Origin: Oopsacas minuta
Lineage: Eukaryota > Porifera > Hexactinellida > Lyssacinosida > Leucopsacidae
Direction of reading: 5' to 3'
DNA length: 64,000 nt
Assembly: GCA_024704765.1 (NCBI GenBank)
Contig: JAKMXF010000342.1
Location: 124,001-188,000, forward strand
Positions 24,301-37,020 of the stretch are shown here, piece after piece. The notes under the pieces were generated by a model. That model made no database searches and was not told where the DNA came from. It saw nothing but the letters and a program-made list of their open reading frames with translations. Positions within the stretch are counted from its first letter, which is position 1, and every line of letters starts with the position of its first letter. Both the position numbers and the translations under genes were made by a program.

Positions 24301-24541
24301 ATTTTTGACAACCCTCTCACCTAATGGAAAGTCTATTTCTAATGGTATGTCCCAATCTTTGGGAGAATTTCATGAATTTTCTCGAAACCCTAATGTTTAT
24401 GAGCCGGCTGTATTCTCAAGATTAATGTCCAAACCTTATCACCACGATATTTCTGATGACATGTATGCTCTTCCAGGATCTTTAATTGATATTCTTACTT
24501 CTCTTGAAGAAAACAATCTATCCCTTATATTGAACTCTCAG
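24301..24541 (+). CDS. CFAP100: CFAP100 (CCDC37) internal exon 2 of 3 seen
   Basis: The acceptor TTTGTAG ends at 24300. Base 24301 completes a codon begun by TT at the end of the 4865-5328 exon. The donor is CAG|GTACTT at 24541/24542, giving phase 0. It encodes 80 residues: FLTTLSPNGKS, matching the conserved 'FLYKLSP' that ends the DUF4200 coil in CFAP100, then a low-conservation linker, then IDILTSLEENNLSLILNSQ, which matches the family hallmark 'ELEEQNLSLIQNSQ'. The exact phase fit and preserved order with the exon about 19 kb upstream make a single gene very likely. Confidence 0.9.
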
Positions 24542-25382
24542 GTACTTACTCTTTTTCTAATTATTCTCCTGATTTTATACCATATTTTCAGTTATCTTGA
24601 CTATTCTGAGCAACAAGTAATATCCTTGAGGACATTTTTAGAACTTTACCAATTTTGACTTACCTACAGGATTATCTACCCATTCCAGTATATTGTTACT
24701 TCTGATGTTTTTAACTTTCTTGATAACACTTTTAGAGTCTACATTAATATCATATCATCTTATATTTCGTACAGTGCATTGATTCTGCACGTTATGTTTA
24801 GTGTGCTTCCTATTCGTTGTGTTGCAAAATCAATTGTAATCTTCATTGCTTTCTCTTACCCTAAAAGATACACAGATATTTTATCTGAATGCAATTATTT
24901 TCGTATTTTGTCTTTCTTTGATATAACTTACGCCAATAATTCTTGCCATTCAAATTATCACTAGATTCAGAATAATTTTTATTCTTTGATCCCATCTTTT
25001 CAAAATTCCACATAATTTGATATATTTTGGCATAATTTGACACATTTCGCTTCTATACAATGATGATATCATTGACATGTATTTCTTCCCATACCTGGGT
25101 AACCAATCCCTGGTCCTGAAAAATAGCCATTGGCATTGCGTAAGTGTGTTACAAATGCCATGAATATACGTATTATTTTGAAAATGCTTAAGACATCCTA
25201 TTTTATAACCCTATATTATTATTGTTATACCATAATTCTTCACTATTTTCTTTACCTTATGACTTTCAGTGTCTTTGTTTGAAATTGTTAGTTTTCTTAA
25301 CTCGATAACATCATATTTTTCCTTATTCTCAATATTTTCTTCATTTTTTTACAACTTTATCAGATTCTTCACCACTAGATTG

Positions 25383-26180
25383 GTTAATAATCAGGAACAA
25401 GTTAGCAAAACTATTGACAAACTCTTGAGAACCTGCCACCTCACTATGAATGATATTTCAAAATATGTGGCTGTTAGTTTAGCAACTGTATATAGGGTCA
25501 AATCCTGGAATTGGATGAAATTAGATTTGAAACAGAAGAAAGGATCTGTTGACCACCTAAACTAAGTATATTATATTAGAAGAAGTTTTATTAGTAGATA
25601 AAACATAGCCCACATTTATTTTTCCATTCTTTGGCTCAGATTGCTCCAGATAATCCATCTGATGAAACAGTAATACGAGCCTTAAACAATTGGATTATAT
25701 GAAGAGATATCCATCAAACCCCCCTTTAGTTACTGAAAAGAATCGATATCCCGCGTATATGGGCTCGGAAACACAAGTATCCCATTGTGATACCATACAA
25801 CCTATTCGGATGATATGTTTGTTTGGCTATCCATAGATCAGGTTACAATGTGGACGAAATCTAACCAAATTCGTTAGTCTCAAACACCAAACATGTTCCG
25901 AAAAATCAATGTCTTGGCTGCAATTAGCTCAATGGGAACATTCTTGCTGTGTTCTTTTACAGATAATATGAATATTGTAAGATGTTATTAACATTTTCGG
26001 AGGAACATCTATTATTTCAGGCCGAAGTCTTCCACCAAATCAGTTTCGTTTGGCGACGGATAATGATCCCGAGCACACGTCGAAGATAACCAAAGAGTTT
26101 CTGGCCAAGAGATCTTACACAAATACCATGGGCATCCCAGGAGGCAGTTCCAAGCGAAATATTAATGTTGTTTTATTTGA
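25383..26180 (+). pseudogene. Tc1-like transposase relic, + strand
   Basis: The + strand reads VSKTIDKLLRTCHLTMNDIS and YVAVSLATVYRV at 25399-25500 (helix-turn-helix type), then, after several frame changes, APDNPSDETVIRALNNW near 25650 and LATDNDPEHTSKITKEFLAK near 26055-26112. The last is the second-aspartate block of Tc1-like transposases ('QDNDPKHTSK'). Stops interrupt it throughout. Terminal repeats were not identified. It abuts the Tc1 element at 26263. Confidence 0.6.
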
Positions 26181-26262
26181 AATTTAATTCAAGAATTTGA
26201 TAAATTTTAAAGAGAGCAAATTGTGCTGTTGTTTTTATGATATGAACAATATAGTAGATATA

Positions 26263-27588
26263 CAGGGTGTAACAAAAGTATTGTCGTTTCATATAATGAA
26301 TCAAACGTAAGCAAAATACAACAATTATTACATTATTACTTCCCACTATAGTATCCTTGTCTTTCTAATACGAGTGCTACTCGCCTAGGCATACTGGAGA
26401 CCATATTTTGCAAAACATTTCCTGAAATATCACTCCATGCCTTTTCCAAATTTTTGATGAGGTTATTCACGGTGCTTGCTTGCTCAAACTCTTCCACTTT
26501 GTCTTTCAGTATTGACCATAAGTTTTCAATAGGATTGAGGTTAGGTGAGTTCCCAGGCCACTCCGCTTTCTGCCAAACGCTGGAAGATTCTATTTGCACC
26601 ATTCTTGCGTCAGTTTGGCCGTAAGAGCGGGAGCCCCGTCTTGCATAAAAATTATCTTGGAAATCTTTGAAGTCATGGCCCGCTGTAAAACCGATCCATT
26701 TTTGTTCTTCTATTGATCGTATCTTTGCAAGATCCAGCCAAAATCTTCGTACGATAGTACTCTCCATTAATAGTTTGCCCCTGAGGTATAACATGTAGCT
26801 CAGATAGGGCTTGGTGAGACATCAATGCCCCAAACGTGAACTTTCGCCGGAAATTTTATCTTTGTGCAGGGTTCGATTGAACCAGAATCCTTGCTCTAGA
26901 CTCGGTCATTCTGTCTGTTTGGAGTTGGAGACAATTCGAATGGAGATCCATCCGACTACAGAACTCTATTCCAATCTTCTACAGTCCAATCCTTGTGTTT
27001 CTGCTCAAATTCGATCCGGTTTTTCTTCATTTTCAAGGTCAATCGAGGCCCTTTCGGCCTTTTAAATGGCGTAGTACCTAGAGACTTCTTAAATATCGAT
27101 GTACAGAGGTGTGAGAGACATCACAACCTCTTCTCGTTAATCTCAGAGCTAGCTTTCGTGTAGATTGCCTTCTCTTCCCCAAAGACTTTGCGATGGCAAT
27201 TTTCGGCGGTTGTTCAGACTTAGGCTTTGATTCCATTGAAAATCTCAATTTATCGCCACGCCCCCATCTTTGAACTGATCGAATATTGACATTCCACACT
27301 TGATCAACCTTTTTAGGCGTTTCTCCTGCTTTAAGCATCCCCAATGCCTGAGATCTTAAAGATAATCTGTAATCCGGGACATTCATATCACAACAATAAG
27401 TAGAAATTTCCAAAATGACGAAAATAATTCCAAAAATATATTTATGTAAGATTTGACTTCACTCGAGTTTAACTAAGTAGTATAAAAACATATTTACTGA
27501 GAGAAATCAATAGCGAGGGGCTGTATACGAATGTGGAATTCGAATTTAATGTATATTAAAATGACGACAATACCTTTGTTACACCCTG
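26263..27588 (-). mobile_element. Tc1-like transposon (1326 bp)
   Basis: The left end CAGGGTGTAACAAAAGTATT and right end (inward) CAGGGTGTAACAAAGGTATT are inverted repeats continuing as GTCGT. TA flanks both sides (26261-26262 and 27589-27590). Confidence 0.92.
26336..27413 (-). pseudogene. Broken Tc1-like transposase
   Basis: The N-terminal paired helix-turn-helix is at 27413-27078 (RSQALGMLKAGETPKKVDQVW, ending HRYLRSL). A decayed middle keeps DWNRVL-SDGSPFE (first aspartate, after a stop). The C-terminal piece 26794-26336 contains SSSVWQKAEWPGNSPNLNPI followed by ENLW (catalytic glutamate). The second aspartate, normally in 'FMQDGAP', is in another frame near 26640. Several lesions make it non-functional. 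Confidence 0.88.
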
Positions 27589-28639
27589 TATAGTAGATAA
27601 ATGTGTTTCTCTTTATCAGAAGGATTCAATATGCACTCTTAACTTATCGTAGATGGAATTATGTCAATAGCTTACCATAGCAACTAACATTGATGGGATG
27701 GTTGTCAGATGTAATTCCTCGAAGAAAAACTTATTTTGAATAAGAATTTGAATGCAGCTAATTATCCCAGAACTAACGATATCACTTTGAGATTTTCGTC
27801 AAGGGAACTGCTTTTTATCATGACTGGAACAGAAGAAGTTAAGAACACGACCATGTTGCAGAGAATACTTCGATACATCTGAAATTTGTAATCACACCCA
27901 GTAAGTGCCTGGCCATCATACTGAACTTGTTGTTACAAATACTTTTCGTACAAAAGTAAAATGACATAATTACCAACTTGTTTATTATTTGGCAGAATAA
28001 CTAAAGTTTTGATAGTGTCGATATCCTGACTATTTAACTTGGGTAAAAGAGAATAGCTAGATAAGGCATAAAATGTCGAAGATCATGATAAGCAGCATTT
28101 TAGATATACCGCATCATTATTGCAAATCTCAGGGCTTTCGTAGAATCGAGGGGTCTTCCTTTAGGGCTATAGTAACTTCTATCAAGTAGCTCTTTTATTA
28201 CTTCAGTCTCAGTTGAAGGGCTTTGATTTTACAGTAATAAGGTAGATCCACTAGCATGTGGAGATAAGTAAGCTCGGAACCTTGGCATTTGCGATAATAT
28301 TGGGCAAGGAGAGAGGCATGCTTTCATAACTAAGTTTTACTTCGAATGAATCTTTACGCTTTTACATTCCTTATTGTATATTATTCTGTGAAGTATTTCG
28401 ACACGATAAGCAGTCACACATTCTCCACAATTCTCGACATTGAAACCTATATATTCTGCAGCTGTATGAAAAATTTGGCGATGTCACCTAAATATTTGGA
28501 TTCAAATACTGATTTGGACAATGGCATTTGGTTTGGTTGATAGATACGAACTTTGGGATCTTTTCTTGGACTTTGAGAATGACTCCGAGACTCTTTGGAA
28601 TCGTTTCAGGGTGAATAGTGGGAATGGGGTGGAGAGCAT

Positions 28640-28856
28640 AGTTTAATCGAATTGTTTTGGATTTCGTACGAGATATTTCTCAGAGAAATGGGCTATACAG
28701 ATAGTTGAGTATTTCGTAGCAGAAAATCCCTTCGACTGGTAACTTTGTCCACTTCGCTCGTAATTCCATATTATCTGGAAACTTGATGACCTGTTCACTT
28801 GTTTCTGAAATTAAATAATTTCTCTTGCCACCAGTAACAACACACTTGTTTGGCAT
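28640..28856 (-). pseudogene. THAP zinc-finger domain relic
   Basis: From an ATG at 28856 the minus strand reads MPNKCVVTGGKRNYL, then VIKFPDNMELRAKWTKLP, then after a frame change TICIAHFSEKYLVRNP (about 28710-28665). This is the C2CH THAP layout: N-terminal Cys pair, the conserved P, W and P positions, and a C-terminal CxxH. The second Cys of the N-terminal pair is replaced by Gly (GGC for TGC). THAP domains bind DNA and occur in P-element-type transposases and host regulators. Downstream minus-strand sequence to about 27900 has coding-like pieces (YSPKGRPLDSTKALRFAIMM near 28170) that could be the rest of a P-like transposase, but this is weak. Confidence 0.55.
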
Positions 28857-29517
28857 CTAGGAGTATGAATAATCTATGTATAATAAGATAAAGATAATGT
28901 CGTGTCGAATTCGACATATTTGGACACATATCCCGATGTTTGTTATAAGTAAATAACCGAAAGGCATACTTGAGTATTAGCTTATGTATATAACTATGAC
29001 TATTCGTTCCTGTAAACCTCTCTCAAAGAGTTGTCACAAGTGCCCAATTAAGAGGGAGTCAACTATAAAGAGTAATAAATAATTATAATTCAGTTTGCAC
29101 ATGTGCGTAAACTACTTTCAAAGGAGAATGGTTGATATCATGGTTGATTAATAAAGTATTTTTATACAATTTTCGAAATGTCGAAATTTGCTTTGGCATC
29201 ATTACCCACAATTGTTTCGACGCATAATCATGCGTAATGTGTCTGTTGTAATATCTAGTACAATTCATCATTTGGAAATACTCTTCTATCTGATATATAG
29301 ACGGAGTTATAGCCATTCTAGTATTCCATTACTGCATCATTTAGCAAAAATATACAAAAATTTATGAATGTGTCCAAACATTCATGTTTTGTCGATTTTT
29401 CAATATCTGACTTTTTGAAATTTTTGCTTTGTCTTCACCACCTCCACTATGGTGTCCAATGTGTCTATCCTAACCTATATTACACTTCATGAATTAGAAG
29501 TGTTACTTTAGCTATTA

Positions 29518-31799
29518 CACAGGTCAACAAAATTTAACTTCATTTTCTCATCAAGTATTAGATTGACATTTTCTAAGCTAGTATTCTACGCTGAATTCAA
29601 ATCTGCTTTCAGATTCTTTCCAGCATGTCCAGTTTTTTTCTATCTACAAGTCAACGATTTTTATGTATTTCCTAAATTTTTCCTGTTATTTTATGGTAGT
29701 GGCTATGTTTTTGCCTTCTTACATGATAGCTATCTGAAATAAATCAACGTTTCGATGTTTTTAGATTAATGCCAAGACAATATCAGTTGTTATCCTAGCT
29801 CTTACATATAATTATTCACATTCATGCATGTATCAACTACTCACAAACTAAAGGGAAATACATATCCATCTAGAAGTATAAAGGTAGCTAACTAAACTAA
29901 AAGTGTTGAGAGTACGACTTCCTTCTATATATCTTGTTGGGATTATCTCTGAAGAGCCTCCAACAGTAATCGGACATCATGCCCTCATTCCAGAAACCTT
30001 GGTATCGGGTTTCCATCTCCTGTATGTCTTGGTGGAATCTCTCACCCTGTTCATCACTTACAGTACCAAGGTTCTCAGGGAAAAAATCAAGGTGAGAGTG
30101 CAAGAAGTGAAGTTTTAGCGACATGCGACAGCCCATCTTCTCGTATGCGTTAAGCAAGGTTTCCACTCCTTCTCTGTAGTTGGACGACTTCTTGTTGCCC
30201 AAAAAGTTTTCACAAACCCATTTGAAAGATTTCCAAGCACTCATTTCTAATTCGGATAATTTCTTCTCGAAATCTGGAACTCTGAATACTTGTCTGATTT
30301 GTGGTCCTACAAATACTCCCTCTTTGAACTTTGCCTCGCTTAGTTTCGGAAATTTGCCTACCAAATGCAGAAATCCTGCTGAATTTGTTTTGCCCATTGT
30401 TTTCATTAATCCAAGTTTAATATGAAGTGGGGGTAAGAAAACTTTGTTTGGATCTACCGATGGCGAATGCTGTAAATTGGTTTTCCCCACTTCATAGGTC
30501 TCTTCGGCCAATCACATTTTTTATAATGTTCACCAGTTGCTCGGCTGTCCCATAGACATAGGAAACAACAATACTTTGTAAAACCTTGTTGCAAGCCCAT
30601 CAATAGCCCGATTATCTTAAGATCACCGCAAATATTCCATATATGTGTTCTATACTGTATTGCCTCCAAAGCTTCCTGCAAATTGGCGAAGGTTTCTTTG
30701 AGATAGACGGAGTGAGCAATTGGAACGTCAGGCTTAAGATTTCCGTTATGCAACAGGACAGCTTTCAAACTGCGTTTTGACGAGTCGATGAAAAGGCGCC
30801 ATTCAGAGGAAGAATGTTGTTGTAATAGGTTTGCATAGAGTCCTTCGATATCATTACAATAGCACAGTGGACCATCAGTGGTGTAGTGTTGAGCGAGATC
30901 GAAATTTCGCTTGCAATAGTGGGATACTAGGACATCTTTGTCGAGTAGGTTTTTCTGTTTGAGCCTGGATGCAAGGAGTTCAGCTTTGTCTTTAGATAAG
31001 TCTAGATCCCTGACCAGGTCATTCAATTCTCCCTGTGTTAATGTTTGTGGCTCTAGTAATTCATCTTCCGGGACATAATTAGCATCTGTAGAATCTGCAT
31101 GAACATCCTCCACCATATCTGACCCGATTTTAATTTGCTGTGGCTTGGGAATTGGGATTGGTAATGAGATGTCGTGTGGAATTGGCCTGCGAGCAGAATC
31201 CAAGTCTGGGTAAACAAGAGCGTGCTTATTCTTGGCTGAGAATCCTCTAATGTCGATAAGGCAACAGTAACAATCATCAAGGTGATTTATCTGTTCCCTC
31301 CAGACCATGGGTATTGTAAATGACATTGAAACTTTCCTTTTGTTCAACCAATCACGTAGTCCACTTGAACAAGAAGTGCATATAACATGTGGTGCCCACG
31401 ATTTGTCTTGGTCACCAAGTGGACATTCGAAGTACAATTTGTATATGTTCTTTAATTGATTTGTGATTGGTCGTCTTTGTGATTTTACACAAAAAAGACC
31501 ACAAACGTAACAGAAATTGTCGGGATGAGTTCTACAATTACGATGCATGTTTATAATTTGATTTGCTTGAATTCAAATAAGTAAAGTCATTTATATTCCG
31601 GATAATTGAATCAAAATAGGCATGCTCATATAGCAATTTAGTAACTAGGTAATACTATACTATTGAAAAAATGGATATTGGATTTCAGAATAACTATAGA
31701 CGTGCTAGAGAAATTCTGATTGCAGATTCGAGTTCAGCATTCAAAAGTATGCTAAGATAAATTTATGTGATCTCTGATGAGAAATCATGTTGAGTTGTG
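29518..31799 (-). mobile_element. CACTG-type transposon, copy 2 (2282 bp, inverted twin of copy 4)
   Basis: The ends read inward as CACAGGTCAACAAAATTT (left) and CACAACTCAACATG (right). A longer sub-terminal inverted repeat carries GCTGAA(C/T)TC(A/G)AATCTGC. The length and all compared coding sequence match the copy at 50859-53140, in opposite orientation. The flanks are TTA (left) and TAA (right), not a clean duplication; see the inversion finding. Confidence 0.9.
29897..31548 (-). pseudogene. CACTG-family transposase with one frameshift (copy 2)
   Basis: Two overlapping minus-strand frames: 31548-30454 (364 aa) with the N-terminal Cys cluster (CYVC, CTSC, CYCC), LFIDSSKRSLKAVLLHNGN and ICGDLKIIGLL, then CCFLCLWDSRA; and 30511-29897 (204 aa) with PPLHIKLGLMK and GERFHQDIQEMETRYQGFW. 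Together they cover the whole intact relative at 39792. One frame change between about 30470 and 30510 separates them. The same lesion is in the copy at 51110-52761, so it predates the duplication. Confidence 0.85.
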
Positions 31800-31956
31800 T
31801 AATATTAGTAAATTATTATGTATAATTGTTGTGTATTATTCAAATAACTAGTAGAGTTTCTCAAATAAAATTAAACAAGCAACGTAGTCAATACTTCCAG
31901 CACCAAAATTTGGAATTAGAATGCGACCCCCGCAGAAAAAAGATTGCCCACCCCTA
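31800..31956 (+). mobile_element. Isolated end of a hAT MITE
   Basis: The sequence ending GATTGCCCACCCCTA at 31956 is a typical hAT-type 3' end (CACCCCTG-like), preceded by GCGACCCCCGCAGAAAAAA. The adjoining 8 bases (31957-31964) are CTCTAGAA. The other end is missing at this place: the sequence runs straight into the CACTG copy at 31799. Its partner appears to be at 53141-53285. Confidence 0.7.
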
Positions 31957-32984
31957 CTCTAGAAGATATGACATGGCACCTTTGGGACCAATGTCAAGTC
32001 TGTACGGATTATACAATCCTTCCAATAATCAAACAAAATGATGAGCATTGCCACTTCAGATGTGTGAAAACACTACACATTGTAGAGGGCCTAAGTCTGA
32101 ATATTTCATCCATCATATATTCGCTTCTAAATCATCTCTAACTCGAGATATTAACCTTTGAAAATTTATTTGGTTATGATGATGTAGCAAAAGCCTCTAT
32201 CAGCCATTAGCCTTTCGGCGGTTCAATATGAGATTTTATTATGATTAAAGAGAACACGTAACCAGAGGCGTGGCCAGGGTGCGGCATGTAGGGCACATAC
32301 AGCACCTAAATTTGCTTGTGTACACCAAAGTTATAAAAGAAATGTATTACATGTACATGCCTCTCCCGCTTCTTTGCCGCAGGTATGCAGCACGTTCGTG
32401 CGGCTTAGCTACATATCTGCAAGTAATCTAATGTTAGTGGGCATTCCCAGTGTCAAATATGTGTACTTTCGCTAACATACACGGAATAGTGACAAGATGG
32501 TCAGTGATCATAGAGATTTAGCATGAATCAAAAACACAACCCGGAGTCCCATCCCGCTCGGACCTTCTGTAAAACAATGGTCATTTTAGTCGTGTGCATT
32601 CCTATACTGTGCTGCACAGTGGCTGAAATGATCAGAATGTGGAAATAGGCATTTTGATGGCACGTAGGTCCACAGAATGTATTATTGGCGTATAGGTTTT
32701 CGACCCCAACGAATCGAATGGTATACTCATTTTTCTCTATCCATTCAGGTGACAAAGTTATGACGTCACTATCACTTATCTGAGGTGTGAAAATTCCCCA
32801 AATTTTCTATTAATCGATTGAGAGGTTTACTTTTAATCATCATTATGATATTCATGAACATGAATAAGGGTGTTCACTAAAATATCTTGGCTACATCTAA
32901 GTATTTGGCTAGATGGAGGCCTTGGAATAGAAACATGCGATTCATTAACAGCATGGGATCACTGTGAGAAATCAATCAAACAAA
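31957..32984. other. Non-coding stretch, nothing firmly recognised
   Basis: AT-rich sequence with a GC-richer patch at about 32262-32420 that looks like part of a repeat (GAGGCGTGGCCAGGGTGCGG), but no second end was found. Confidence 0.3.
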
Positions 32985-34734
32985 TACATCCTTTAAATTT
33001 TCTTCAAATAATAACTTGCGAACAAGACGATCTCTGTATCTCCGAATATATTTGTTAGAAGCCTCTAGTCCTTCTTCAGATATGTTCTCTAGCCCATGTC
33101 CATCATTAAACATTGAGATGATTTCCGGTACACGTGCTAACAGTTTATGTAACGTCGGCGAAACATTAGCCCAAGGAAATGCACAGAGAATTGACTGGTA
33201 GATATTACTGCAAACAAGCGCTAGTTCTTCAGTATCCACTCTTCTGCTGCTATTATAGATGCGCAGGATTGCTCCTAGGCATGTGTGAATTTCAATTCTG
33301 TGGGGTTTGAACTCAGACGGGGTCACTGTCAAAACCCAGTAGAGGAAATCTTGATCGTTGTCATCCTTTCTTATCAAGCATCGTCTTACCACATTACCAG
33401 TAGTCGTTGTGCCACCTTGTGTTGAAGGGATGTCAATGATAATATTGAGATTGTCTTTAATTAAACTTGTAATGAAAGTTTTAGCACCTGAGACTCACCT
33501 AGAAGTTGGTGACCACTTAAATACTCCTGCGTGCAAATGGCTAATTAGATGTAAAACCAGCCAAAACATCGGAGATATGCATGCAAAGGCGAACTGGGTA
33601 TGATTTCTTAGTTAGATATTGGTCTGTGTGTAACGTTGAATCTGTTGTCAGAAGATAATGATAGAAACTCCTCTTCGTTAACTTCATCAAATAATACTTT
33701 GAGGTCTGTGATGGATCGATTAATTGGAAAACCGTCTTTTACGATATCAGGATCATGGATATGTTTGAATGTCGCTGTGCAGAATTGGCAACATGCACTC
33801 CCAGCTTCACTAATAAATCTTAGCCATTTTGCTATTCAATTGTGAACGTTGAATTTCAACTTCACAAAATCCGCTTGTTAGTTCTAAACCATTTTCCGTT
33901 ATCTCTGTGGACTCCTTATTGATTAGGGTATCCATAAGATATCGAATATTGTCTTCGTTCTCCTGTAGAGCTAGTATCGCAGCGGGTCAAATTGAGAAAT
34001 GAGAATTTGGTAGAGGGTTTTTCCAAATCAGTTTGTTATTGATGTCGGATATGGAAATCACCTTAAACCCGAATAAAATAAAACATTTGTTGAAATATTG
34101 GGGTGAGCAGCTTGCTTATGAACTCTGTGAGAGCCAGAACCGTCAAGTCCATCTGAAATTCGCATCTTTTTAGGATTGCTGGCGCTGGGAATTTCATTGG
34201 CAGAAGCAGTCAATATTCTGTTTACTGTATGAGTCAGAAGCTTTTTGTAAGATACAGCAATGCCTACCCGATGTTCTCTATCAACTGAAAAGATGTCATT
34301 AGTCAAGCAAATTTGAGATCGATGGGTAGCTAATCGATTGTAACCTGGAAGCTGGACATCTGAAAGCAATAAACATCTTAAATCGATGTATTTCTTCTTT
34401 CCAATTTCTAAAGAATCCATCAAGAACGCACTTTGATCGCAGGTTAGTTTATTGCAGACTGGACCGAAGCTTCCCTTAGCAATAATTTCTTTACAGAACT
34501 TGGTAGTAGTAAAGTCGTATTCAGTCTGTGAACATAGCATCATCGGGTAACAGGATAGTTTTTTACTGGAAACATTCTCCTGTACAGCAACATTTTAAGA
34601 TGTGTTAATAAAGAGGACAATGGGCTGCGAAGACCTTTAGTTGATAATTCCCTCAAAGGCTTACGGGTGACCATACTAAAATCTTCTTCGAAAACAGAGA
34701 TTGATTGGCTAGAAGAAACACTCCCAATCACCAT
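32985..34734 (-). pseudogene. RAG1/Transib-like transposase relic B
   Basis: Minus-strand pieces: 34734-34540; 34543-34058, ending with RISDGLDGSGSHRVHKQ (first acidic motif); then pieces with SACCQFCTATFKHIHDPD near 33800 and DGFPINRSITDLKVLFDEVN near 33740, matching relic A; then 33392-32976 with NVSPTLHKLLARVPEI and HGLENISEEGLEASNKYIRR, the C-terminal glutamate block of the Transib/RAG1 pattern, ending KDVFV. It clearly belongs to the same family as relic A but is quite diverged, so these are independent old insertions. Frameshifts and an in-frame stop after NSHFSI kill it. Transposon ends were not identified. Confidence 0.62.
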
Positions 34735-35889
34735 GACTACATCTGAGCATTGATAACCTGTACTTAATCTCGGGTGTTTAAGTGATATGTGAAAAGGTAT
34801 CGCATTCCAAGTAGTTATATCGGCTCATTTCAGGTATTCTCTCCTATCTTCTCTGAGGGTCGAAAAATTTCTCCGAACTGTATCATGCTCTGTTTCTCCC
34901 GAATCATTGAGGACAATAAACAAAGACGCGAGAGAAGTGATTGTTTTGTGCTTTTGTGCAGTTAAGAACGTGTATGCATCTTCGTTATTCATAATGAAAA
35001 TGTGCTAACCAACAACCACAACAATTATTTATGATTTATATGGGCCAAAAATTAGATAATTGTGAATGGATTACATTTTAAAATGCCGCAAAAGTATCGT
35101 TGACACTTCCTGACACCGTAATTTAAAGAGTATATGTAGAGGACGCAAAGAGCTATTAGGAAAGTGTAATGGAAGGTTCCGCAAGTGAAGGCAAAAAGTA
35201 CCAGAGTTTTAATGAAACATGTTTCTATTTATTGCAATTGCACGAACAAGTTTGTTTAAAATGAGAATAGTAAATTCCATCTGTTCATTGGAGCCAAGAA
35301 TAACGTGATTTATTATTCAGCAACATAAGAGCTTTCGATTGGTACACTATAAATAGCAGGCATTTGATGTGGAGAATCCAAATCATTCAAAATTACATCA
35401 TGACCAAAAATTGATACCATAAATCAATCTTTCGAATTTCAGTTATTCTCTCATTGCAATAGACATAGGAGCTAAATGGAAAGTCTATTGTAGAGATGTC
35501 AAATGTTTTCCGAGGTTTGTGGGGGTGATGAATTCAAAAATCAACATTATAGAGCAATTTGAGATTATATTTTTTCCACCCATTTCCACATGCCGTGACA
35601 TTGTGTGCTGGAGTAGACTCTCGATAATCAGAATAGCAGGGCAAACATTTAGTTGTGAAAAGTGTTCGAAATTCATATCGACAAAATGCTATAATCTACT
35701 TTGGTGCTTGGTTTTCGGATCGTGTGACCATTTCGGCCCAAATAGTAATAAATAAGCTATCAAATATGCGAAAGTTCAATTCCAAATTTCACATACGCCT
35801 GAGTTATATGAAAATACACTATTTCAGCTATCCGAACACCAAAATGAGAGTGCATAAAAAAGGTGTTGTGCACTGTAATAGTATAAAAG

Positions 35890-37020
35890 AAGCAGATTAA
35901 AGTGAATCAAATTTAGGAAATTTTGATCGATATATTCGGGTGTGAACAAAAAATAACAAATATTTTCTGGACAAGGGATAAATACGAAGTGCATTGTAGT
36001 TGATTAGAAGACAAAACATAAAAATAAATAAATATTTTGAAGGTATGATCAATTATCACAAATATAATGTGATAAATCACACATTTCTCACCTTGAAATA
36101 TTTTCAGCTCGAAAAGAAATCATGTTATCGCCAAATAGGTTGATATGTTGGAAAATGCTAACGCTATAAAACGAATAGTATTGATCTAGAATTTCCAAGT
36201 TCAACTATGAAGTAATCGAAATATATTTTTGTACAAAATATCAAAAAATTGTCATGATAAAGTTGGCTAGTTCTTGAGCTACAGCTGAAGCCATGGATTG
36301 CACTTCTATGTGAATACTCACTTAAAACTGGATAATCGTTACAGTTATAGTTTTATCAGGGTACCCAAATTATAATACACACCGAACTTCCTATAGCCTG
36401 GTAATACATTATGATGTGATATCTCACAAGAATATTCCGCAATCTATAAAATGACAATATGCATTCATGATTGCGTCACGACGAGATATGACATCAAAAA
36501 GTATTATCAGACTATGGGAAGTTAGGTATATATGATTGGCCATCTTGATAGTACTATAACTGTAACGATTATCGAGGTAAAGTGAATATTGACACAGAAG
36601 TGAAACCCATGATTCCAGCTGTAACTCAATAACTATCCAACTCTAGCATGACAATTTTTAGATATTTGTATAAAAATATATTTGGATTATTAGTAAGTTA
36701 AATTTGAAATTAAAGAAAATTGTAAATTTATTGATTTAGCAGTTTTCCAACATATCAGCTAATTAGGCTATTACATGAAGTCTTTCAGACCTGAAAATAT
36801 ATTTTAAATGTGGAATGTGTGATTCATCTCATCATATTTCGAAACTTGATGATAGCATCAATATATTTGCTATTATCATGAGTTACAGAATTGGAATCAA
36901 CAATAGTACACTTCTTGATTATCTCTGGGCCAGGGAAATAATTATAGTTTCTAGTCTTATATTACATAATTCAGGTTTCAGGCTAAAATTTGATGACCTC
37001 TAACTTAGATGCAGCAAAAT
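35890..37020. repeat. Large fold-back (imperfect inverted repeat, about 520-bp arms)
   Basis: The left arm (about 35890-36440) and right arm (about 36480-37020) are imperfect reverse complements along their length. Examples: GATAAATCACACATT (36071) against AATGTGTGATTCATC (36814); GTTGATATGTTGG near 36140 against CCAACATATCAGC near 36750; CGTTACAGTTATAGT near 36330 against ACTATAACTGTAACG near 36550. No open reading frame is conserved in it. It could be a fold-back MITE or a decayed inverted duplication, and a transcript would form a long hairpin. Confidence 0.75.

Noticed and set aside
31053-31280. 75-codon frame repeated at 51378-51605
   Set aside because: Shadow of the transposase in another frame; it recurs only because the two copies are identical.
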